From the NCBI GenBank assembly GCA_036346395.1, contig CM070594.1, forward strand, positions 53,987,519-54,051,518: a stretch of 64,000 nucleotides of DNA. The letters run 5' to 3'. Source of the stretch: Hsuehochloa calcarea. Lineage: Eukaryota; Streptophyta; Magnoliopsida; Poales; Poaceae. Made by a program: the position numbers and the translations under genes. The stretch's first letter is position 1. Each line of letters opens with the position of its first letter. Of this stretch, positions 1 to 9,169 are shown piece after piece. The notes beneath the pieces were generated by a model. The model ran no database searches, had not been told where the DNA came from, and saw only the letters and a list, made by a program, of their open reading frames with translations.

Positions 1-766
1 AAGTGATGAGGACCTGGTCATATATCATATTACATCAAGGTTCGTCCGATATTTTCTATGTATATTTGGGAGTCGTTATGTGCTGCTAGGTACCGCTAAC
101 GACTGGTGGTCGGAATAGAGTTTCCGAGTCATAACTGATTACACATGAACCTGTAGGGTCGCACACTTAAAGGGCTAGGATCTATTTTGGATTGTGATCC
201 GAATTCGTATAGGCCACGAGTTCCTAATGGGTCTCAAGGTCGAGACCCATCATGGATGCCTATATAAAGAGGGGCGGTGGCATGGGGTGAGGGTGTGGAT
301 GATCTTTGGAAGAACTCTCGAAACCATAATAGCCACACCTTCTCAACTGCGCTGCCGGTGCTAGCACTCCAGCGCATGGTGATCCTGCCCCGTACGTGTG
401 ACTACGACTACATCAACTCGCTACAACAACTCTACTTCCGCTATGAGTCGGCGCGTCTAGCGGTAATCTCGTGATCTATTTCTAACTGTGGTTCCTTGGT
501 TGCACGGTAAAAAATTTGTTTGTGCTATCGTAGCCTTGCCCGTAACCTAACACTTTGGACATCACAACAGCAGGAGCTGTTGTTGCCGAAGAAGAGAAGT
601 TGGATATGGAGCAGATTAAGGCAGAAGTTTTTTCATACTTCGCTAATTCAATCTAGTGCATGCATTGCACTTAGATTTTATAGTTATTTGCAGTTTATGG
701 TTGTGATAGAACATTGAATTTTGAATAATGGTTGTAAGCTCTAGGAGAGCAAAATAATAAATTCTT
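1..766. other. unassigned retroelement-like left edge
   Basis: No gene is recognised here. A TATA-like stretch (tatataaag, 261-269) followed by short C-rich pieces looks like an LTR promoter. The text running into 767 leads towards the copia protease domain, so this is probably decayed LTR and gag-region sequence. I found no matching copy of it at the right side of the element near 5.9-6.2 kb, so it may belong to a different insertion. The 65-residue open frames here show no family resemblance. Confidence 0.35.
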
Positions 767-879
767 ATGATGAGTCCTACAAGATTTTTTTCCCGTATTA
801 ATAATAGCAAGTTGTGTTCTATTTTGAAGTATTTTACTTATGTGTGTGGATTGCTTCCTACCCCATATGAGCAAATATT

Positions 880-1240
880 TTATATATCAGAACGCGTGTG
901 GCGCCCTATGGAGAAAGTGTGTTTAGCAAATAGCGGCACAATGAATACCATATTGAGAGAGATAAAAAAATTTCAGTCGATCTGCAAGAATGCTGGTAGT
1001 CTTACGACAATCGCGGGTAGTGATACTTGTATAATAGGCTAAGGAAGCCACAATTATACTCCCGATGGGCACAACATTGATCAAAAAAAGAAGCCTTATT
1101 GTATCCAGAATCGACTTGTAGTCTCTTAAGTTTTAAAGATATTCGTGCTAACGGTCTCCATGTAGAGACTGAAGAAGAGTATGGTAAGTAATACCTGCTC
1201 ATTACAAAGAGCAAAGAAAATAGGAAAATGGTATTAGAAC
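880..1240 (+). pseudogene. copia protease domain remnant
   Basis: Reading across frames gives an active-site-like stretch LANSGTMNT, then TTIAGSDT, PESTCSLLSFKDIRANGLHVET and YLLITKSKENRKM. The pattern matches the copia aspartic protease and the segment after it. The catalytic Asp of the D-S/T-G triad is Asn here (NSGT). With the frameshifts near 1040 and 1200, the protease must be inactive. It lies directly before the integrase remnant, as expected. Confidence 0.65.
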
Positions 1241-1339
1241 GACTTCCTTCATATGAATCTGGCTATACTACACTCATATTAAGGCACTTGTAGGCTATAC
1301 TGTCCTGAAAATTACTTTTAGAAGCTCTGAACTTTTCTG

Positions 1340-2246
1340 TCTCTGGCATGATAGATTAGACCACCCCGGTCTTAGAATGATGAGAAATATAATTGCTAAT
1401 TCTCAGGGACACGATTTCAATATAAAGAATTTCCCGAATCAGGAAGATTTTGTGTGCTCCGCATGTGCCACCGGAAAACTGATTACTAGACACTCTACTC
1501 TGAAAGTAAAGGATGAAATGTCTACATTCCTGGACCGTATCCAGGGAGATATTTGCGGTCCTATACAGCCCCTATTAGGGTCATTTAGGTACTTTATAGT
1601 GATCATCGATGCTTCCTTGAAATGGTCGCATGTATGCTTATTATCTATGAGAAATCATACTTTTGCAAAGTTGATCTCGCAGATAATCAAAATTAAAAAT
1701 AATTTCTCTGATCATCATGTGAAGTCCATCAGAATGGATAACGCCAGAGAATTTACTTCAAATGCATTTGATGATTATTGTATGAAAATGAGAATTACCG
1801 TTGAACATTCCGTACCACATGTCCACACCCAGAATGGACTAATAGAGGCAATAATTAAAAGAATTAAATTTATTGTTTGGCCGCACTAGCAGAATTGTAA
1901 TTTACCAACTACATGTTGGGGACACGTAGTCCTACACACAGCAACTCTCATCAATTTTCGACCGTCAGCGTGTAACATCAATTCAACTATGCAACTAGCG
2001 CAAGGGTCAGCACCGAAAAACTCTCATCTACGAAGGATTGGTTGCAAGGTTTATGTACCTAAACCACCACCACAGCGAACTACAATGGGCCCTCTCAGAA
2101 AGTCTGGGATATACATTGGTTATAAGACAACATCCATAATCAGGTATCTGGACCCCATGACTAGAGATTTGCATACAGCCCACTTTGCTAATAGCATATT
2201 TGATGAGGGTAATTTCCAGTCATTGAGGGGGGAATCAACCCCTTGA
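1340..2246 (+). pseudogene. copia GAG-pre-integrase and integrase remnant
   Basis: The GAG-pre-integrase motif (WHDRLDHPGL, with CSACATGK holding the zinc-binding cysteines) is followed by the integrase core: GDICGPI with the first Asp, then FIVIIDASLKW, then SIRMDNAREF with the second Asp. The NGLIEAIIKRI segment falls at the usual position of the third acidic residue. The frame stops at 1887-1889. The integrase C-terminal region resumes at 1989 (HLRRIGCKVYVP, YIGYKTTSIIRYLDP). It is a single pseudogenised coding region. Confidence 0.8.
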
Positions 2247-2929
2247 TGAAAAATATCAGGAAATGACGTAGCAAGCTACGAGACTCCATGCACGTGACCC
2301 ACACACTAGTGAAGAAACTAGAGAAGTCCAGAAGATAATTAATTTGCAAGCATTAGCAAATCAACTACTTGACCACTTTAGTGATTTAAAGAGTGTGACC
2401 AAGTCGCATGTGCCTGCACGCAATGCGTTAGAAAGGGTTGAAATACCAAAGAAAATTAAAGGTATCCCTAATCCCATTCAGAGGACTCATAATAAAAGAA
2501 CGATAACTCCGACCCCTCGAATCCCAAGTAACCGGGGATGCCTGGTGAAAAAGGATAAGAAGGACTTGACACAGCCGATCACTGAAGTTCCTCATAATTA
2601 GAGGGGGAGCCTGTTGAGACCTGACACCAGTATAGAACCTTCAGTAAAAGGCATACCGGATTTGAATATTCCCACGGAGGGAGACATCAGCATGGATGTG
2701 TGCGCACACATCGGAGTTGAAAAACTAAAGGGACTTGCCCCCGCAATTGAAAGAAGTAGTGAGCAAGTAGAAGAATTACAAGTATCGCCCCATGAAGAAA
2801 TAGCTGTAAATTATATAACCACGGGAGAATCTATGAATAGAATAATAGCCAATGTCGATATTTATTTTGTAAAGAAAATTACCACAATCATCGATCTTGA
2901 TCAAAAGTCTACATTGCTCGCTGAATGTA
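2247..2929 (+). pseudogene. copia spacer between integrase and RT
   Basis: Open frames at 2344-2601 and 2614-3039 read as hydrophilic, Lys/Glu-rich sequence without a catalytic motif. This is typical of the poorly conserved linker between integrase and reverse transcriptase in copia polyproteins. The second frame runs into the RT start (DWEDWKKAIEAELLSLNKREVF, then HKWVFV). It is probably one ancestral reading frame broken by a stop near 2600. Confidence 0.55.
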
Positions 2930-3186
2930 AGAAAAGATCAGATTGGGAAGATTGGAAGAAGGCAATAGAAGCAGAATTATTATCTCTGAATAAAAGAGAG
3001 GTATTTTGGCCTATAAGGCATAAGTGGGTATTTGTTTGAAAGAGAAATGAAAGGAATGAAGTTGTAAGACATAAAGCAAGGCTTGTTGCACAAGGTTTCA
3101 CTCAACGACCAGGAGTCGATTATGAAGAAACTTATTCCCCAGTCATGGAGGGAAGTACCTTTAGATATTTAATCTCAATGGTAGTA
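2930..3186 (+). pseudogene. copia reverse transcriptase, N-terminal part
   Basis: The segment reads W-x-x-A-x-x-x-E-x-x-S-L, then HKWVFV, VVRHKARLVAQGFTQRPGVDYEE and TYSPV. This is the characteristic opening of the copia RVT_2 domain. A TGA at about 3037-3039 replaces the Trp-like position before the RHKARLVAQGF block. The domain is cut at 3186 by a foreign block and resumes at 4310. Confidence 0.8.
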
Positions 3187-4309
3187 GAGGGAAGTTGTGG
3201 ATATCGTGGGGATATGTGCATGATCTTATGATGATGAGTCAATTGGCAATGGCATTGTTGGTTTGCAAAATCTCGAGTTTTCGGGTTTGCTTGGTTCGAC
3301 GGACCACGAGTGATCGGCCGGCAGCATCGGCGGTCGACCGCTCACGAGCGGTCCGACCCGGCCGCGGCGTCGTGGAACGACTGGATATGGTTCAAATTGG
3401 AGTTTGGGGCTAGGCCAAAAATAGGTTGTGTAGGCAAGTGAGGGGAGTCTCCTGGATGTGGTCACATAATTTTTGGAGCTCCCAGTCGAAAGTTCTATTC
3501 ATTTGAAAATTCCAGAAGGTTTCGGATTTTTGAGATGAAAATTTGGCTAAGTCTTTTCGGGCGGTCCGACCGCCGTTGTGTAATCGGTCCGACTGGCCTG
3601 AAATCGGTCGGACATGCCGTATGGGGCGGTCAGACCGCCGATCACTTGGAGTTTAGCCTTTTTGGCATTGTTGTGATTTGAATGTGGTTAATGTATGAAT
3701 TTCAATGCTTTATTGTTGCATATTGCATTGTTGAACTAACGTGGGTCAAGTTGTGAAGAACTTGTTCCCGGAGACGATTTGTTTGTCTATTGCTGTGCAG
3801 GTGGCTTGCAGGTCAACGACGTCAACGGTGAGGTGGATCGGGACTACGCTTAGAGAGCTAAGGTCCAGAACGATCATGGATGCCGGGTGAGGTCGTGTGA
3901 CTCAAGCATGGTGCAGAATGGGCAACATGGATCGAATGGGTAGTTCGTGGCAGCTGGTTGGATCAGGCGGTGCGGAAGTCGGTGCAAGTCTCTGGGAGTT
4001 TCCGATGGGATTCGGACGGGAGAGACTTGCCGACATGATGAGAGTTGCTGATCAACCTACACGTGGTGAAGCAGGCGATTGCTTCAACAGATGTGTGTGA
4101 GTGGGTCCCATGTGTGTGTGGGCCTTCATGGGAGCCCATAAGTGAAACCCTAGGCCTCTCCTATAAATAGAAAGGGGAGAGATGAAAAACCCCTTAAGCA
4201 CTCAAGCCCTCATTTGCAAAATCCCTTGTTAGGGTTAGAGTTTGGAGAGGAGAGGAGAGGAGAGGAAGATTGTATGTGTGCTCTTTGTTGAGCTCTTGTC
4301 GGAGGAACT
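3187..4309. mobile_element. LTR-like block inserted in the copia RT
   Basis: GC-rich segments repeat variants of 'cggtccgacc' or 'cggtcagaccg' (about 3320-3640). A promoter-like tail follows (cctataaatag, about 4160-4171), then a leader containing a (gagag)n run (about 4244-4268). The composition differs from both flanks and resembles the LTR of a gypsy-type element, probably a solo or truncated LTR. It is flanked by near-identical pieces of the host RT (3148-3186 and about 4301-4339), much longer than a normal 5 bp target duplication. No coding domain is seen inside. Confidence 0.5.
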
Positions 4310-5702
4310 ACCTTTAGATATTTAATCTCAATGGTAGTAAACTTGAATTTAGAAATGAAATTGATGGATGTGGTAACTACATACCTTTATAGGAAGTTGG
4401 ATTTAGATATTTAATCTCAATGGTAGTAAACATTTATACGAAGGTACTACATAACTTTATGGAAGGTATCCTGAAGGTATCCAACCAAAACAGAGCAAAT
4501 AGAAATCTGTACAGTGTGCAACTCATAAAGTCACTGTATGGACTGAAGCAATCAGGCAGAATGTAGTATAATCACTTGAGCGACTTTCTGTGCAAGAAAG
4601 GCTATACGAACAATGAGGATTGTCCCTGTGTTTTTATACGGCTATCACAAGATGGATTCTGTATTATCGCAGTATATGTAGATGATCTGAATATCATCGG
4701 GACCTTGGAAGATATTAAGAAAGCAAGCTCTTACCTAGAGTCGAGTTCGAAATGAAAGACTTGGGTAAAACCAAATATTGCTTAGGCTTGCAGCTTGAGC
4801 ATACCCCTGAAAGGATTTTAGTACATCAGTCAACCTACACTCAGAAAGTGTTAGAACGGTTCAGCTTTGAAAATGCATATCCTTCGAAAATACCGATAGT
4901 CGGAAGATCCTTGCAGCAGGACAAGAACTCGTACAGACCTAAAGAAGAGGGTGAAGTCCTGGGACCGGAATTCCCGTACTTGAGTGCAATATAAGCACTC
5001 ATGTATTTAGCAAATTGTACTAGGCCAGACATTGCATTTGTCGTGAACCTACTAGCAAGGTATAGTACAGAACCTACCAAAAGGTATTGACAGGATATAA
5101 AGGACATCTTCTGATACCTCCAAGGAAGCAAGGATATTGGCCTGTTCTACCGAAAGAACCAAGACCTAACTATGACTAGCTACGCAGATGCTGGGTACCT
5201 GTCAGACCCGCATACAGCTAAGTCGCAAACAGACTATGTATTCCTATGTGGTGGAACTGTAATTTCATGGAAATCGTATAAGCAAAGTATTGTATCTACT
5301 TCGACGAACCACTCAAAATCATAGCACTGTACGAAGCCTCACGAAAATGTTCTTGACTTCGGCGGATGATTCACCACATCTAGCAGTCATATGGATTGAA
5401 TACCGCGCAAACCCCCACGATTATCTATGAAGATAATGCAGCTTGTGTTGCACAAGTGTCAGATGGGTTATGTGAAGAGTTCTCTCACTAAGCATATCAA
5501 CTACAAGTTCTTCTATGCTCATAAATTGCAAAAGATGGACGAAATTAAAGTACTCAATACCAAGTTATGTGAAAATCTGGCATATTTACTTACTAAGTCA
5601 CTTTCATTATCTAGCTTTGAAATATGCATATGTGGAATTGGAATGATGAGACTTAGAGAAGTGCAGAATTCAGGGGAAGAATCTTCACAAACTCTTTATT
5701 AA
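4310..5702 (+). pseudogene. copia reverse transcriptase C-terminal part and RNase H
   Basis: The RT resumes (TTFRYLISMVV, then MDVVTTYLY), passes YGLKQSGRMWYNHL and the catalytic-site block VYVDDLNIIG (about 4675-4700), and then has MKDLGKTKYCLGLQLEH. RNase H follows: TRPDIAFVVNLLARY, a SYADAGYLSD block at about 5180, EDNAACVAQVSDG, and THKHINYKFF-like sequence near 5490. Several frame changes and stops (for example about 4992) break it. A third copy of the 30 bp RT segment sits at 4402-4431. Confidence 0.8.
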
Positions 5703-5947
5703 AATTTGATCACGAAGATCGAGTACCCAAAGGATAAATCCTGAAGATTAAATGAAATTGGGTGAATTGTACTCTTTTTCCCTTGACAAGTTTTCAAAAG
5801 TTTCTCGGATAAGATTTTTAATGAGATAATTCGTGCAACACAACAGAACGTGTATCATGTACTCTTTCTCTAAAAAATTTCCCACTAAATTTTTATGGAG
5901 TTTTGATGAGGCATGAACATAACGGATAAGTACCCAAAGGAGAGTGT

Positions 5948-6178
5948 TAAGAAACCAGGCTCAGGCCAGGAGGTGGGCTCCTCATCCATCCAATATGATG
6001 TATAAAGGAGGGGAGACCTTCAACATTGTATATAGTTTTCAAGAAGAGCAATAAAAAGAAACATGAAGTCTCTTCATATCTCTGTGTTAAATCTATTATT
6101 TTGTTCCTGTATTTTTGTATTATTCTTATAATTTTAAATTTATCTATAAATTAATCGTTTAGACTGAACTCGTCGACA
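5948..6178 (+). mobile_element. probable 3' LTR of the left copia element
   Basis: The segment starts TGTTAAG after 'caaaggagag' (a weak polypurine tract) and contains a TATA-like gatgtataaagg (about 5998-6009). It may end at gtcgaca. The right border is uncertain because no second copy of this LTR is in the window and no target duplication could be matched. Confidence 0.4.
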
Positions 6179-6931
6179 AAGGTTCGGAGATTTCTGGCCT
6201 CGCGTGCCAACCATTCTTGGCTCGAAATTAAGGTGCGAAGGAGACCAGGCCAATGCTCGTTAATTAATGGGGTGATTACGGCACAACAACTGCCCGTCTC
6301 CTAGCGCCATGTGTGCTTGACTACTTGTGCAAGAATACGACTGCATGATTCGTCAGTCCCAGCTGTCTCCGTGGAAAAGTCTGGTGAATCTGGACATGTA
6401 GTTATGGCCGGGCGCTACAATTGAACTGAAGTATAATTGGATGCCACATGCATGCCTTCCTTCGTCTACCAATTCATCGTGCATATACCATGCGTGCATA
6501 ATTTGGTACTATTGTCGTTCCAACACTTGCCGGTTGCCATGGTTGATTCACCGGCATGCACGCACGCACGCACGCCTAATCCAAAGCTCCAAGCCTGTCT
6601 TGAGCAGAGGAACGAAGTCGTTCGTCCCGTTTACCCCAAAGGGTAAGAAGGCTGCTTGGGTGATTTGATCACCAAACCGGTTGACCCACGTATCAGCATA
6701 CTTTTTTGGACCCCGACAGAGATTTTCGGATGCCGGCCGTGCCCTCATGCTTGACGTCCAAAATCGGAGCAAAAGAGACACAATTGTGTATGCAACACGC
6801 CCGCCACGACCACGACCACGACCACGACCACGAGCGGTAGTATTATTTGGTTCCTCACTTGGTGGTCGTGCAAAAGCCGCCTCCTTTTCCTATCCAAACG
6901 ACGTCCAGCAGTACCAGTCGCAGCCTGCGAG
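6179..6931 (+). promoter_or_regulatory. upstream region of the glycosyltransferase gene, with two microsatellites
   Basis: This is mostly non-coding sequence without a recognised gene. It holds a (GCAC)n run at 6558-6575 and about five units of CCACGA at 6804-6833. The second repeat lies about 100 bp upstream of the glycosyltransferase ATG, probably in its promoter or leader. No clear TATA box was identified. Short open frames here are shadows of the GC-rich sequence. Confidence 0.5.
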
Positions 6932-8344
6932 ATGAGCCAAGAACAGGAAGCCGCCACGGCCAACGCCGTGAGGTCGACGCCGGCGCAGCCCCACGTCCTC
7001 CTCGTGTCCGCCCCTTTCCAGAGCCACGTCAACCCCCTCCTCCGCTTCGGCCGGCGCCTCGCCGCCAAGGGACTGCTCGTCACCTTCACCACCGCTCTCC
7101 GAGCAGGCGTCCGCCTCGGCCACGGCGACGGCGCCGACGTCGACGCCGTCGGCGGCGGGAGGCTCCGGGTCGAGGGCCTGAGCGGCGGCGGGCTGTGGGC
7201 GCCCGACGACCCCCGGTTCAGCGTCGCAGGCGACATGGCGCGCCACGTCGAGGCCGTGGGGCCAGCGGCGCTCGAGGAGCTCATCCGCCGGGAGGCTGAG
7301 GCCGGGCGGCCGGTGACGTGCGTTGTGGTCAACGCCTTCGTCCCGTGGGCGCTCCGCATCGCTGGCGACATGGGCATCCCGCGAGCCATGCTGTGGATCC
7401 AGTCGTGCGCCGTCCTGTCCGTGTACTACCACTACGTCCACTCACTCGCGGCTTTCCCCGAGGCGGACGCGTCCGGCGCGGTGGCCATCCCTGGGCTCCC
7501 GGAGCTGGCGACGGACGAGCTCCATCCCCTCCTGATTTACTCGTCCGACCAGGACGTGTGGCGCCAGATGCTGGTCGCGGATCTCGGCAGCATCCGAGAG
7601 AAGGCATCGTGGGTTTTCGTCAACACCTTCGATGAGCTCGAGCACGAGGCCATCGCGGGGCTTTGCAAGCATATGTCGGTTATACCAGTCGGTTCACTCG
7701 TCGAGCCAGAAAACGGCGAAAGCGACGACGACGGCTGCGTGGTCGCTTGGCTCGACGCGCAGCCGCCGCGGTCGGTGGTGTTCGTGGCGTTCGGGAGCCT
7801 CGTGAACACTGGTCGCGACGAGAGCGCCGAGATAGCGGAGGGGCTGGCCAGCACCGGCCGGCCGTTCCTGTGGGTACTGCGCGACGATAACCGCGCGCTC
7901 CTCTCCCAGGACGCGCTGGACGGCCTCATGGCTACCTGCCGCGGCGACAAAGGCAAGGTGGTGCCGTGGTGCGCGCAGGGGCGCGTGCTGCTGCACGGCG
8001 CGGTGGGCTGCTTCGTGACGCACTGCGGGTGGAACTCCACCACCGAGGCGCTCGCCGCGGGCGTGCCGGTCGTCGCCACCCCGAGGTGGTCCGACCAGCG
8101 CATCAACACGCAGTTCTTAGTTGACGTGCACCGAGTCGGCGTCCGTGCCCCGACACCACTGACAAGGGAAGGGCTCCGTGTATCCGTCGAGGAGGTCATG
8201 GGCGGGCCGGAGGCGGAAGCCATGGGTCTACGAGCGGCGAGCTGGAAGGAGAAGGCGCGCGCGGCGGTGGGCGACGGCGGCTCGTCGGACCGCGGCGTCG
8301 AGGCATTTGTTGACCAGATAAGGTCCGGAGGAACCGGGTGCTGA
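6932..8344 (+). CDS. family 1 UDP-glycosyltransferase, UGT84-like
   Basis: Intact, intronless 470-residue frame, the normal length for plant family 1 GT-B glycosyltransferases. These cytosolic enzymes move glucose from UDP-glucose to small acceptors. Seen: the N-terminal acceptor domain with FQSHVNP, whose His32 is the expected catalytic base, and the 44-residue PSPG donor-binding box from Trp346 to Gln389 (WCAQ, then HCGWNS, ending SDQ). The final Gln is the usual sign of UDP-glucose preference. The position normally held by the His-activating Asp is Asn134 (VVNAFVPWA). As I recall, that is typical of the UGT84 group, whose members form glucose esters of carboxylic acids such as indole-3-acetate or hydroxycinnamates. 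The first ATG follows directly on a plausible leader. GC content is very high, as in many grass single-exon genes. The exact substrate cannot be told. Confidence 0.93.
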   Translation: MSQEQEAATANAVRSTPAQPHVLLVSAPFQSHVNPLLRFGRRLAAKGLLVTFTTALRAGVRLGHGDGADVDAVGGGRLRVEGLSGGGLWAPDDPRFSVAGDMARHVEAVGPAALEELIRREAEAGRPVTCVVVNAFVPWALRIAGDMGIPRAMLWIQSCAVLSVYYHYVHSLAAFPEADASGAVAIPGLPELATDELHPLLIYSSDQDVWRQMLVADLGSIREKASWVFVNTFDELEHEAIAGLCKHMSVIPVGSLVEPENGESDDDGCVVAWLDAQPPRSVVFVAFGSLVNTGRDESAEIAEGLASTGRPFLWVLRDDNRALLSQDALDGLMATCRGDKGKVVPWCAQGRVLLHGAVGCFVTHCGWNSTTEALAAGVPVVATPRWSDQRINTQFLVDVHRVGVRAPTPLTREGLRVSVEEVMGGPEAEAMGLRAASWKEKARAAVGDGGSSDRGVEAFVDQIRSGGTGC

Positions 8345-9169
8345 CCTTGCTCGCATCACGTCGCGCCGGCGGCTTGGCACTTGTCAATTGTTTAGCGACA
8401 TGGGTCACCTAGGATTATTAGGAATGGCCGCGGATGGGGCATGTAGCTCCCATTGCATGGCTGTCCTGCAGTAGAATAATCTATGTGCACAGCAGCTTGC
8501 ATGTTTTGGTCGCTTGACCCCAAGATGCAAACAAAACTGTAGGGTCACGCGGCCCCCCTGTTAAGTATAGGCATTTCAGTATTTGCATGTGGATCCTGCT
8601 CACTTGTACGGTTGCATTGCATGCACCCATGATGGTGAAGTGTGTATGAACTTTGAACTTTGAACTTGAAGCAGGGATCTCTCATGCCTCTACTTATCTT
8701 CTTTAATTTGGTTCCATCTCATGATCTGATCTGTAGGAGCTCATTGGTAGAAGGTTTACAAACTAATGGAGTAAAATATTGTAACTCCCCTTCGATCTCC
8801 GATTGTTTACTAATTTGCATCTTCGCGGATTGGAAATATCACCGGGACTCGGGACATACGATCTCACGGCACTTGCTTCGTAGAAATCTAGCCAAACTAG
8901 TATATCAGCAACCGCAGATCCAAGCTTTCTCAAAGACTGATGCGAGGCATGAAGCCCTCTTGCTGTATGCATGCAGCACCGGCTGCCAAAGCCAACTAGG
9001 GAACTCCAACTCCATTGTCCATTCCATCGGAGCTACAAGCCTACAAATGCGCAAATTACCCATCGCCACCACACACTTTGCCAAAATTCGAAACGCCTCC
9101 TGGTCCGAGCCCTCTTAGGCTCTTAGCAATCGCCGCCGTGCCCTCGTCGCGATCTCCCGCCCGATCCCC
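8345..9169. other. 3' end of the glycosyltransferase gene and leader of the methyltransferase gene
   Basis: No gene is seen. A short tandem run (gaactttgaactttgaacttgaag, about 8648-8671) is the only repeat noticed. The last ~60 bases before 9170 are C-rich and read like a 5' leader (gccgccgtgccctcg). An open frame at 8660-9118 has no recognisable domain, and I regard it as chance. Confidence 0.4.

Larger units (their letters stand above)
767..6178 (+). mobile_element. decayed Ty1/copia retrotransposon
   Basis: The pol domains run in copia order (protease, GAG-pre-integrase, integrase, reverse transcriptase, RNase H), which separates this from Ty3/gypsy, where integrase comes last. All domains are broken by stops and frame changes, and RT is interrupted by a 1.1 kb block (3187-4309). 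The gag region cannot be read. The 3' LTR probably starts at 5948 (tgttaagaaacc) after a weak purine tract. No matching 5' LTR is visible. This is an old, inactive copy. Confidence 0.8.

Noticed and set aside
6745..8223. Long open frames antisense or out of frame to the glycosyltransferase (up to 228 codons)
   Set aside because: They are shadows of a GC-rich coding region. Their products are Arg/Pro/Ala-rich with no domain, while the 470-codon sense frame has all family motifs.
8660..9118. 152-codon open frame between the glycosyltransferase and methyltransferase genes
   Set aside because: No recognised motif, ordinary AT content, and it overlaps the probable leader of the next gene.
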